DNA of 10,370 nucleotides. Source: Frankiales bacterium. Lineage in GTDB: Bacteria > Actinomycetota > Actinomycetes > Mycobacteriales > SCTD01. A program made the position numbers and the translations under genes. Positions within the stretch are counted from its first letter, which is position 1. The number at the start of each line of letters is the position of its first letter. The notes under the pieces are model-generated. The model saw only the letters and a list, made by a program, of their open reading frames with translations. It was not told the origin of the DNA and did not search any database. This document shows, piece after piece, positions 1 through 5,231 of the stretch. Where the stretch lies: assembly GCA_025966295.1 (NCBI GenBank), contig JAOPVD010000255.1:1-10370 (forward strand). The letters are read 5' to 3'.

Positions 1-292
1 CATCACGGTCAAGTCGTCCCTGACCCTGGCCGCGTCGGCCAAGGGCCGGGTCGGCACCTTCACCGGCAAGGTCTCCCCTGCCGTGGTCGGTCGCACCGTG
101 ACGATCTACTACATCAAGGGTGGCAAGGCGGTCGCGGCGGGTTCCGCCAAGGTCGCCAAGGGTGGTACGTACACCTACAGCCGCACCTTCGCGGCGCCGG
201 GTCAGAAGGTCTCCTTCTTCGCCCAGTCCGCTGCGGACTCGCTGAACGCCAGTGGTCGGTCGCTCACGCGCCAGATCACGTTCGGCCGCTAG
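1..292 (+). CDS. C-terminal part of a secreted Ig-like repeat protein (5' end outside window)
   Basis: The reading frame is open from base 2 and ends at TAG 290-292, giving about 96 residues; the beginning lies outside the window, and the GTG at 83 is internal rather than a real start. The visible part looks like one bacterial Ig-like beta-sandwich repeat: a Leu/Ala/Ser-rich lead-in, a G-x-F-x-G-x-V-x-P strand, a V-x-I-Y-Y strand followed by a GGK turn, then G-x-Y-x-Y and F-F-A-Q strands. It is rich in Ala, Gly, Lys, Ser and Thr and has no Cys. Such repeats are typical of secreted or wall-associated actinobacterial proteins, where they act as spacers or binding modules. No sorting signal or membrane helix follows, so the protein is probably released or held by its unseen N-terminal part. 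The specific function cannot be inferred. Confidence 0.7.
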   Translation, partial: ITVKSSLTLAASAKGRVGTFTGKVSPAVVGRTVTIYYIKGGKAVAAGSAKVAKGGTYTYSRTFAAPGQKVSFFAQSAADSLNASGRSLTRQITFGR

Positions 293-312
293 AGCACGGA
301 GGCAGTAACCCT

Positions 313-350
313 GCTGCTGGGGCGGACCGGTGACGGACCGCCCCAGCAGC
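313..350. terminator. Stem-loop terminator after the Ig-like repeat gene
   Basis: A perfect 13-bp inverted repeat (313-325 with 338-350, arm GCTGCTGGGGCGG) encloses a 12-base loop and begins 21 bases after the stop codon at 292. There is no T-tract, which is common for actinobacterial intrinsic terminators. It belongs to the rightward gene. Confidence 0.7.
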
Positions 351-368
351 CAGGGAGCTATGACAAAC

Positions 369-404
369 ACGAGAGGCCCCGTCCACCAGGACGGGGCCTC
401 TCGT
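369..404. terminator. Bidirectional terminator between convergent genes
   Basis: A perfect 16-bp inverted repeat (369-384 with 389-404) closes on a 4-base loop. The sequence just right of it (CGTTCTGGTTT) is T-rich for rightward transcripts, and the sequence to its left reads GTGTTTGTC on the minus strand. It can therefore stop transcription from both sides, including the minus-strand lipoprotein gene that ends at 414. Confidence 0.8.
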
Positions 405-413
405 CGTTCTGGT

Positions 414-758
414 TTAGGGGACGGTGACGGTGCCGAGCTTGCGGAGCTCGGCGACGATCGCGGCGCCGCTGTCCGGGAGCATGGCCGTGGTCAGGTCCAC
501 GCGCAGCTTGCGCGGACCGGTCAGGCTGGCGCCGACCACGCCCTCCATTGCGGCGAGCCGGCCCAGGGCGTCCTTGAGGTCCTGGTCGCTGACGCCCTCC
601 CGGGCGGTGACGACGTAGGCCAGGGCGACGGGCAGTGTCGCGGTGGAGGTGGGGGCCGCGGGGGTCGGGCTCGGCGTCGCGGCCCCTGAGTCGCTGCAAC
701 CGCTCAGGACCAGTGGGACGCAGGCAGCGAGCAGGGCAAGGCGCGTAGTCAAAGGCAT
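414..758 (-). CDS. Small predicted lipoprotein of unknown function
   Basis: This encodes 114 residues from ATG 758 to TAA 414. The N-terminus is a typical lipoprotein signal: a short basic start with Arg6, a hydrophobic core, and the lipobox L18-S19-G20-C21. Cys21 would be lipidated and the protein anchored on the outer face of the membrane. A Ser/Thr/Pro/Ala linker (about 22-41) precedes a compact domain of about 70 residues that reads as strand-helix-strand-strand-helix-strand, like a small ferredoxin-like alpha/beta sandwich. I do not recognise the family. An in-frame GTG at 791 would add 11 residues and begin directly after the stop of the upstream gene (TGA-GTG), allowing coupled translation. 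I prefer 758 because it gives a standard signal length, although neither start has a strong ribosome site. It is the last gene of the three-gene minus-strand group. Confidence 0.75.
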   Translation of the reverse strand: MPLTTRLALLAACVPLVLSGCSDSGAATPSPTPAAPTSTATLPVALAYVVTAREGVSDQDLKDALGRLAAMEGVVGASLTGPRKLRVDLTTAMLPDSGAAIVAELRKLGTVTVP

Positions 759-791
759 GCGGTCATGCTGCCCCACCGCACCGCCCCTCAC

Positions 792-1547
792 TCAGTTCAG
801 GCGGGCCCGGGCCGAGCGGGCCTGCTTGCGGGCCGTCTCGGCCTCCTGCTCGTCCGCCATCTCCACCAGCGAGGCGTACGCCTCCAGCTCGGTGGCCCCG
901 CCGACGTGGTCGCCGAGCCGGACCAGCAGCTCGCCGCGCTCCCGGCGCAGCGCCACCGGGTGGTGCGGCAGCAGCAGTGACAGCTCGGTGGCCCACAACC
1001 GGGTGCGGGCGGTCTCCAGGGACCGCTCCTGGCGGGCCGTCAGCGCGCGGATGTTGGTCAGCACCCGCAGGAGCAGCGCCGGGGGCTCCAGAACAGGCTC
1101 CAGGGGCGCCTCAGGGACCCGCCGGCCCCCGTTGAAGGGGTCGACCACGGTGTCGGCGCCGATCCGCACCAGCACGTGCCCAGGCAGCCCGAGCGGGACG
1201 GCCCGGACGCCGCGCCGGGCGGCCACCTCGCACCAGACCACCGCCAGCAGGATCGGCAGCCCCCGGCCGCGGCGGAGCACCTCGTGCAGCAGCGAGGAGC
1301 GGACGTCGTCGTAGTCGGCGGCGGCACCACCGAACCTGGCCTGGCCGCCCAGCGCGACCTGCAGCGCCGCGGCCGGGTCGTCGCCGAGCGGCCCCACCGC
1401 CGCGGCCAGCGCGTCCAGCACCGTCAGCGCGCGGTCGACGTCGAGCTCCGGCTCGACCTCGCAGCCGATCAGCAGGCAGGCCAGCGCCAGGTCGACCGGC
1501 TCGGCCCGGACGACCTCGAAGAACCGGCCGCGGGAGGCCGCGGTCAC
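792..1547 (-). CDS. SirB1-type transglutaminase-like protein
   Basis: This encodes 251 residues from GTG 1547 to TGA 792. The core (about 80-145) matches the SirB1/Transglut_core2 pattern: a leader that reads D-V-R-S-S-L-L-H-E-V-L-R, then RGLPILLAVVWCEVAARRGV (95-114), the L-G-L-P-G-H-V-L-V-R block (119-128) and V-V-D-P-F-N-G-G-R (134-142). The remaining 100 residues are helical, Arg/Leu-rich and TPR-like, as in other family members. The family is widespread, cytoplasmic and poorly characterised; its fold is that of transglutaminases, but enzymatic activity has not been generally shown. The start overlaps the stop of the upstream gene as GTGA, which implies translational coupling. The downstream lipoprotein gene follows after 33 bases or directly, depending on its start. 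The family is clear; the function is not. Confidence 0.85.
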   Translation of the reverse strand: MTAASRGRFFEVVRAEPVDLALACLLIGCEVEPELDVDRALTVLDALAAAVGPLGDDPAAALQVALGGQARFGGAAADYDDVRSSLLHEVLRRGRGLPILLAVVWCEVAARRGVRAVPLGLPGHVLVRIGADTVVDPFNGGRRVPEAPLEPVLEPPALLLRVLTNIRALTARQERSLETARTRLWATELSLLLPHHPVALRRERGELLVRLGDHVGGATELEAYASLVEMADEQEAETARKQARSARARLN

Positions 1548-1765
1548 CGGCGGCGCTCCGGCGCGGGCGGGACCTTCTTGGCGGCCACCACGGTGCCCTC
1601 CGGCACCTCCACCACGGCGCCGTCGCGGCGCTGCACCCGGACCACCCCGTCGGCCCAGGAGAGCAGGTCGCCGAGGACGTCGCCGTACCCGCCGTCGGGC
1701 AGTGTGCGGCGCAGCGAGATGCGCACGCCGCGGTCGCCGGGGCCCACGTCGCGCGTGAACCTCAC
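1544..1765 (-). CDS. Stand-alone SH3-like domain resembling the N-terminus of Rv0428c-type GNAT proteins
   Basis: This is a small gene of 73 residues from GTG 1765 to TGA 1544. It reads as a compact beta-barrel: a G-D-R-G-V-R-I-S-L-R-R strand, a PDGGYGDVLGDL segment, then V-V-R-V-Q-R-R-D-G and V-V-E-V-P-E-G-T-V-V-A-A-K-K-V-P-P-A-P, ending in three Arg. From memory, this pattern, including the closing A-x-K-x-V-P-P-x-P, is the N-terminal domain of actinobacterial acetyltransferases of the Rv0428c type. Here the frame stops right after it and no acetyltransferase domain follows. In-frame GTG codons at 1789 and 1747 are alternatives and none has a clear ribosome site. I chose 1765 because it keeps the whole domain with little extra. 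It overlaps the transglutaminase-like gene by GTGA and is the first gene of the minus-strand group, divergent from fdxA. Longer versions running into fdxA antisense are not credible. Confidence 0.65.
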   Translation of the reverse strand: MRFTRDVGPGDRGVRISLRRTLPDGGYGDVLGDLLSWADGVVRVQRRDGAVVEVPEGTVVAAKKVPPAPERRR

Positions 1766-1837
1766 CCCGGTTGGTCGTGAGGAGTCCACGGCTGGGAGAC
1801 TACGGGGGCTAACCGTGCCCTGAGAGGAACCCCTGCA

Positions 1838-2179
1838 GTGACCTACGTGATCGCCGAGCCCTGCGTCGACGTCAAGGACAAGGCGTGCATCGAGGAGTGT
1901 CCGGTCGACTGCATCTACGAGGGCAAGCGCTCGCTCTACATCCACCCCGACGAGTGCGTGGACTGCGGCGCCTGTGAGCCGGTCTGCCCGGTCGAGGCGA
2001 TCTACTACGAGGACGACGTGCCCGCGCAGTGGAAGGACTACTACCGCGCCAACGTCGACTTCTTCACCGAGACGACCAGCATCGGCTCGCCCGGCGGCGC
2101 CAGCAAGGTCGGCCCGGTCGACCTGGACCACCCCGTCGTGCTGGCCGTTCCCGAGGGCAAGAACACCGAAGGCCTCTGA
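1838..2179 (+). CDS. fdxA: 7Fe ferredoxin ([3Fe-4S][4Fe-4S])
   Basis: This small cytoplasmic electron carrier has 113 residues, starting at GTG 1838 nine bases after AGAGGA (1823-1828). The cysteine pattern is that of seven-iron ferredoxins such as Azotobacter FdI, shifted by one residue. C9 and C17 (spaced C-x7-C) with C50 would bind the [3Fe-4S] cluster, and C21 with C40, C43 and C46 the [4Fe-4S] cluster. C25 matches the free Cys24 of FdI. The second half (51-113) is the acidic C-terminal extension usual for this group, slightly longer than in FdI. It supplies electrons to unidentified partners, often cytochromes P450 or other oxidoreductases in actinobacteria. dapC begins five bases after its stop, so the two are probably co-transcribed. 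That pairing is conserved but does not mean the transaminase needs a ferredoxin. Confidence 0.95.
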   Translation: MTYVIAEPCVDVKDKACIEECPVDCIYEGKRSLYIHPDECVDCGACEPVCPVEAIYYEDDVPAQWKDYYRANVDFFTETTSIGSPGGASKVGPVDLDHPVVLAVPEGKNTEGL

Positions 2180-2184
2180 CGGCC

Positions 2185-3282
2185 GTGCAGGGCTGGGCCG
2201 CGCGGGCGCAGCTGCCGGCGTTCCCGTGGGATCGCCTGGTGCCGTACGGAGACACCGCGCGTGCCCACCCGGACGGCATCGTGGACCTGTCGATCGGCAC
2301 CCCGGTCGACCCCACTCCGGCGGTCGTGCAGCAGGCGCTCCGGGACGCGGCCGACGCGCCCGGCTACCCGCTCACCATCGGCTCGCCGGCGCTGCGGCAG
2401 GCCCTGGTGGACTGGGCGACCCGCCGGCTGGGCGCCAGCGTCAGTGAGCGCCACGTGCTGCCCAGCATCGGCAGCAAGGAGCTCGTCGCGCTGCTGCCGT
2501 CCCTGCTCGGCCTGACCGGGCAGAAGATCCTGATCCCGGCGCTGGCCTACCCGACCTACGACGCCGGCGCCCGGCTGGCCGGCTGCGAGCCGGTGCCGAC
2601 CGACGACCCGACCGGGCACGACCCGGCCGGCGTCGGGCTGGTCTGGATCAACAGCCCCAGCAACCCGACCGGCGAGGTGCTGGCGGCCGACCGGCTCAAG
2701 GCGGTCGTGGACTGGGGGCGCCGGCACGGGGTGCTCGTCGCCTCCGACGAGTGCTACCTCGAGCTGGGCTGGGACACCGAGCCGCTGTCGGTGCTGCACC
2801 CGAGCGTCAGCGGCGGCAGCCCCGACGGGGTGCTCGCCCTGCACTCGCTGTCCAAGCGCTCCAACCTGGCCGGCTACCGGGCCGGCTTCGCGGTCGGCGA
2901 CGCGCAGGCCGTGGCGCTGGTTGTCGAGGCCCGCAAGCACATCGGGCTGCTGTCGCCGGCGCCGGTGCAGGCCGCCACGGTGGCGGCGCTGGCCGACGAC
3001 GAACACGTGGCGGAGCAGAAGGAGCGCTACCGGGCCCGCCGGGAGGTGCTGCGGCCGGCCGTCGAGAAGGCCGGCTTCCGGATCGAGCACTCCGAGGCCG
3101 GGCTGTACCTGTGGGCGACCCGCGACGAGGACTGCTGGGACACCGTCGCCGCCCTGGCGGCGCAGGGCGTCCTGGTGGCCCCCGGCGCCTTCTACGGTGC
3201 GGCCGGCCGCCGGCACGTCCGGCTGGCTCTGACAGCAACCGACGAGCGGGTCGCGGCGGCCGCCGAGCGGCTCAGCATTTAG
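2185..3282 (+). CDS. dapC: N-succinyldiaminopimelate aminotransferase DapC (actinobacterial type)
   Basis: This encodes 365 residues. It is a PLP-dependent class I/II aminotransferase (fold type I) that would convert N-succinyl-2-amino-6-ketopimelate and glutamate to N-succinyl-LL-2,6-diaminopimelate and 2-oxoglutarate. Visible motifs are the N-terminal DLSIGTPVDPTP substrate loop (about 34-45), N-S-P-S-N-P-T-G at 156-163, S-D-E-C-Y with Asp188 and Tyr191 contacting PLP, S-L-S-K-R-S-N-L with the Schiff-base Lys224, and R-H-V-R-L with Arg346 for the substrate carboxylate. The F-P-W-D-R-L-x-P-Y opening and the length fit the actinobacterial DapC group (TIGR03539). GTG 2185 was chosen because it lies five bases after the fdxA stop and begins at the expected N-terminus; an open frame extends back to 2029 inside fdxA but is not used. 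Its last codons are partly copied near 4166. Aminotransferase specificity rests on similarity and on nearby dapD-dapE. Confidence 0.92.
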   Translation: MQGWAARAQLPAFPWDRLVPYGDTARAHPDGIVDLSIGTPVDPTPAVVQQALRDAADAPGYPLTIGSPALRQALVDWATRRLGASVSERHVLPSIGSKELVALLPSLLGLTGQKILIPALAYPTYDAGARLAGCEPVPTDDPTGHDPAGVGLVWINSPSNPTGEVLAADRLKAVVDWGRRHGVLVASDECYLELGWDTEPLSVLHPSVSGGSPDGVLALHSLSKRSNLAGYRAGFAVGDAQAVALVVEARKHIGLLSPAPVQAATVAALADDEHVAEQKERYRARREVLRPAVEKAGFRIEHSEAGLYLWATRDEDCWDTVAALAAQGVLVAPGAFYGAAGRRHVRLALTATDERVAAAAERLSI

Positions 3283-3304
3283 CCCGACTCGACCGTTCAC
3301 AATG

Positions 3305-3345
3305 CACTGAGCCCGCCGGTCTCGAGGAGACCGGCGGACTCAGTG
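3305..3345. terminator. Bidirectional terminator between dapC and the first secreted-protein gene
   Basis: A 19-bp inverted repeat (3305-3323 with 3327-3345) has one mismatch (C3312 against A3338) and a 3-base loop. It lies 22 bases after the dapC stop and 12 bases before the stop of the minus-strand gene at 3358, so it serves both. A perfect version of the same hairpin lies 904 bases downstream (4209-4249). Confidence 0.8.
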
Positions 3346-3357
3346 GCGAGCAGCGGA

Positions 3358-4047
3358 CTACCCCTCGAGGTAGAAGCAGTGGCGGTTGTTGAAGGTCTGA
3401 CAAGACCCGTTCTGTGAATCGCTGTGCTGCACGACGCCGTTGAGAGACGACGTCCGGGTGTAGCCGACGCTCTCCAGCAGGGTCGACCCGGTCTGGGGCA
3501 GGCCGGCGGCCACCGCCCCTCCCTTGGCCTGGTACGTCCCGCTGGTGCTGGACAGGGTGCATAGGTCACTCGAGGCGGCATAGGTGTCCCCGGACCATTG
3601 GGCGCTGCTCTCCCACTTCTCGCAGTTGGCGACGGCCTGGTACTTGCTGACGATCGTGGTGGTGCCGATCTTCGTCAGCGCCACGACGCTGCCCGTGGCG
3701 TTCGTTCCCGCGCGGGATTCCGTAACGACGGCACCCCAAGGGTAGTTATAGACGTTGCTGCTGTTGTGCGGCTTCGCCGGGCTGAGCTTCGCGAGGAGGA
3801 TGGTCTTCGCCGGGCCGCTGGCGGCGCCGTAGGCGTACCCGGTGGCGGTCGACCCGCTGTTACCGCCCTTGGCCAGCGTGGCGGCCGTTCCGTTGTCGCT
3901 GCCCGTGACGATGATGGCGGCCGCACCCCTGTTGAGGATACCCGCGCCGGATGTCTCCGCCTGGGCCGTTCCGCCGGCGATCACAGGGAGGGCGAACGCC
4001 GCTCCGCAGGTGGCGAGAGTGACGATTCTCCGTGTGGTCGTGCGCAT
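3358..4047 (-). CDS. Secreted protein of unknown function, paralog 1
   Basis: This encodes 229 residues from ATG 4047 to TAG 3358, preceded by a strong ribosome site (GAAGGAG, four to five bases before ATG on the minus strand). The N-terminus is a standard Sec signal peptide (R2, R6, R7, hydrophobic core, A-Q-A cleavage after residue 30), so the protein is exported. The mature part is rich in Gly, Ser, Thr, Ala and Asn. Conserved with paralog 2 are S-D-N-G-T-A with L-A-K-G-G-N (50-63), A-K-T-I-L with A-K-L-S-P-A-K-P (80-93), IGTTTIVSKYQAVANCEK (127-144), L-S-S-T-S-G-T-Y (165-172), AKGGAVAAGLPQTGST (174-189) and Q-T-F-N-N-R (217-222). Cys142 and Cys163 are shared and could form a disulfide; Cys216 and Cys224 near the C-terminus occur only here and could form a second. 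There is no membrane anchor or sorting motif. I recognise no family. Confidence 0.8.
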   Translation of the reverse strand: MRTTTRRIVTLATCGAAFALPVIAGGTAQAETSGAGILNRGAAAIIVTGSDNGTAATLAKGGNSGSTATGYAYGAASGPAKTILLAKLSPAKPHNSSNVYNYPWGAVVTESRAGTNATGSVVALTKIGTTTIVSKYQAVANCEKWESSAQWSGDTYAASSDLCTLSSTSGTYQAKGGAVAAGLPQTGSTLLESVGYTRTSSLNGVVQHSDSQNGSCQTFNNRHCFYLEG

Positions 4048-4075
4048 CTGGCTCCTTCAGCAGGCCGACGCGGAC

Positions 4076-4137
4076 GCGTCGTACTAGACGGAACGTAGTG
4101 GGCAGCCGACACGTTCGAAGCCGCTTCGCGGATGTGT
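4076..4137 (-). promoter_or_regulatory. Conserved upstream region of paralog 1, presumed promoter
   Basis: Bases 4076-4104 and 4119-4137 are identical to 4993-5021 and 5036-5054 upstream of paralog 2, while the bases between differ. This suggests retained promoter or operator function, though recent duplication alone could explain it. On the minus strand the first block contains TAGTAC, a possible -10 element, but I see no convincing -35. The second block contains a small palindrome (CCGC-GAA-GCGG). Confidence 0.4.
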
Positions 4138-4165
4138 CAGCCCCGTCGACAGGGACCACTCCGTG

Positions 4166-4186
4166 GCCGAGCGGTTCAGCGTTTAG
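4166..4186 (+). pseudogene. dapC 3'-end remnant (duplication scar)
   Basis: The last codons of dapC reappear here in the same orientation: GCC GAG CGG TTC AGC GTT TAG against GCC GAG CGG CTC AGC ATT TAG at 3262-3282, encoding A-E-R-F-S-V-stop against A-E-R-L-S-I-stop. The match continues past the stop (CCCGACTCG). Upstream, 4143-4165 keeps only about half of its bases in common with dapC, so the remnant may extend a few more codons or end here. There is no functional gene; it marks the left edge of the duplicated unit. Confidence 0.75.
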
Positions 4187-4208
4187 CCCGACTCGGGCGT
4201 CCGCGATG

Positions 4209-4249
4209 CACTGAGCCCGCCGGTCTCGAGGAGACCGGCGGGCTCAGTG
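4209..4249. terminator. Terminator of paralog 2
   Basis: A perfect 19-bp inverted repeat (4209-4227 with 4231-4249) with a 3-base loop sits 12 bases beyond the stop codon of the minus-strand gene at 4262. It is the duplicate of 3305-3345 and insulates the two paralogs, so each appears to be its own transcription unit. Confidence 0.8.
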
Positions 4250-4261
4250 GCGAGCCGCGGA

Positions 4262-4963
4262 CTACCCCAAGCCCACGACGATTTCGTCGTCCCGGTCGCG
4301 GTTGTTGAAAGTCTGGTAAGACCGGTTGTCCGACGAGTTGCCCTGCTGGCCGTTGGTGTGAGACCACGAATCGCTGTAGCTGTAGCTGTTCAGCTCGGTG
4401 GAGCCGGTCTGGGGCAGGCCGGCGGCGACCGCGCCTCCCTTGGCCTTGTACGTCCCGCTGGTGCTGGACAGCTGGCAGCCCTCCGAAGCGCTGGCATAGT
4501 TCCCGTAGTGGTAGGAGGTGTAGCCGTACGTGCTCTTCTCGCAGTTGGCGACGGCCTGGTACTTGCTGACGATCGTGGTGGTGCCGACCTTCGTCAGCGC
4601 CACGACGGTGCCCGTCGCGGTCGTTCCCGCGCGGGATTGCTGGATGGTGATCCAACCGTAGTCATTGGTGCTGCTGCTGTTGTACGGCTTCGCCGGGCTG
4701 AGCTTCGCGATGAGGATGGTCTTCGCCTGGCCGCTGGCGGCGCCGGAGGCGTTCCCGGTGGTGGTGGTCCCAGTGTTGCCGCCCTTGGCCAGCGCGCCGG
4801 CCGTTCCGTTGTCGCTTCCGTAGATGGAGACGCTGGCGCCCCTGTCGTTGAGGAGCCTGCTGGACGTCTCGGCGGCCTGGGCTGTTCCGCCAGCGATCAC
4901 AGGGAGGGCGAACGCCGCTCCGCAGGTGGCCAGAGTGACGATTCTCCGTGTGGTCGTGCGCAT
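4262..4963 (-). CDS. Secreted protein of unknown function, paralog 2
   Basis: This encodes 233 residues from ATG 4963 to TAG 4262, with the same ribosome site (GAAGGAG) as paralog 1. The first 30 residues, the Sec signal peptide ending A-Q-A, are identical to paralog 1. The mature protein shares the same ordered blocks, including VGTTTIVSKYQAVANCEK (126-143) and AKGGAVAAGLPQTGST (174-189), and the likely Cys141-Cys163 pair. It lacks the two C-terminal cysteines of paralog 1. Between the conserved blocks, residues 96-109, 144-162 and 190-215 are almost unrelated to those of paralog 1 and unusually rich in Tyr, Ser, Asn and Trp. The tail after Q-T-F-N-N-R is acidic and longer (D-R-D-D-E-I-V-V). 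No anchor or catalytic motif is visible. The pattern fits an extracellular protein whose surface loops vary, but that role is inference. Confidence 0.8.
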   Translation of the reverse strand: MRTTTRRIVTLATCGAAFALPVIAGGTAQAAETSSRLLNDRGASVSIYGSDNGTAGALAKGGNTGTTTTGNASGAASGQAKTILIAKLSPAKPYNSSSTNDYGWITIQQSRAGTTATGTVVALTKVGTTTIVSKYQAVANCEKSTYGYTSYHYGNYASASEGCQLSSTSGTYKAKGGAVAAGLPQTGSTELNSYSYSDSWSHTNGQQGNSSDNRSYQTFNNRDRDDEIVVGLG

Positions 4964-4992
4964 GTGGCTCCTTCAGGCGGGTCGACGCAGGT

Positions 4993-5054
4993 GCGTCGTA
5001 CTAGACGGAACGTAGTGGGCAACGACCACATTCGCAGCCGCTTCGCGGATGTGT
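4993..5054 (-). promoter_or_regulatory. Conserved upstream region of paralog 2, presumed promoter
   Basis: This carries the same two invariant blocks as upstream of paralog 1 (4993-5021 and 5036-5054), with TAGTAC on the minus strand as a possible -10. On the opposite strand the region faces the lipoprotein gene that begins at 5232, so the two are divergent. Confidence 0.4.
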
Positions 5055-5059
5055 TGAAA

Positions 5060-5231
5060 TAGCCCGAACGGCCTACTGGCTAGTACATGTCATGCCGGAG
5101 GGCATCTGAGCGGGGGCCGGCCGAAGGTGGGGTCCGAAAGGACCACGAAACCTCATCAGCTCGGACGATGTGCCCAGGCGGATGTCAGCACATGCTGTGG
5201 CATCACGCCCACCCACCACGTGAGGAACCCT
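5060..5231 (+). other. Gene-free leader with several hairpins upstream of the lipoprotein gene
   Basis: No gene is seen between the divergent starts at 4963 and 5232 (268 bases). The right part holds short inverted repeats: ATGCC-GGAG-GGCAT (5092-5105), GGTCC-GAAA-GGACC with a GNRA-type tetraloop (5131-5144), and ATGTGC pairing with GCACAT across 5168-5193. An element TTGAAA at 5054-5059 resembles a -35, but no well-spaced -10 follows. If transcription starts near 5085, the 5' leader would be about 145 bases and could fold. I could not match it to a riboswitch class I remember. Confidence 0.35.

Larger units (their letters stand above)
3262..4137. repeat. Tandem duplication, copy A
   Basis: This copy runs from the last seven codons of dapC through the terminator, the secreted-protein gene and its upstream region to the block ending GCGGATGTGT at 4137. 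It is a direct repeat of 4166-5054. At the left end, 33 of the 39 bases 3262-3300 match 4166-4204. At the right end, 29 bases (4076-4104) and 19 bases (4119-4137) are identical to 4993-5021 and 5036-5054. Confidence 0.85.
4166..5054. repeat. Tandem duplication, copy B
   Basis: This is the direct-repeat partner of 3262-4137, offset by 904 bases at the left end and 917 at the right; the difference comes from in-frame indels in the gene and a few bases upstream of it. It contains the dapC remnant, a perfect copy of the terminator, paralog 2 and its upstream region. The 28-base stretch 4138-4165 between the copies matches neither flank clearly. Confidence 0.85.

Noticed and set aside
330..689. 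Plus-strand open frame opposite the small lipoprotein gene
   Set aside because: It runs through the bidirectional terminator and is Gly/Arg/Ala-rich, whereas the minus strand gives a clear lipoprotein signal with a lipobox.
2041..3300. Minus-strand open frame (419 codons) opposite dapC
   Set aside because: It covers dapC exactly, has a composition-driven sequence and no recognisable domain.
3305..4249. Terminator copies 3305-3345 and 4209-4249 as ends of an insertion sequence
   Set aside because: The hairpins are direct copies within a tandem repeat, with no transposase or target-site duplication. They are explained as terminators carried along in the duplication.
5128..5160. CTGATGAG on the minus strand next to a hairpin, recalling a hammerhead ribozyme
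   Set aside because: After the CTGATGAG and the hairpin there is no GAAA segment or third stem on the same strand, so the catalytic core is incomplete.
5170..5181. Minus-strand CCGCCTGGGCA, identical to the 3' motif of ZTP (pfl) riboswitches
   Set aside because: The upstream half of the ZTP aptamer is absent on that strand, and the motif would point away from the lipoprotein gene towards the secreted-protein gene with no pseudoknot partner visible. Probably chance.
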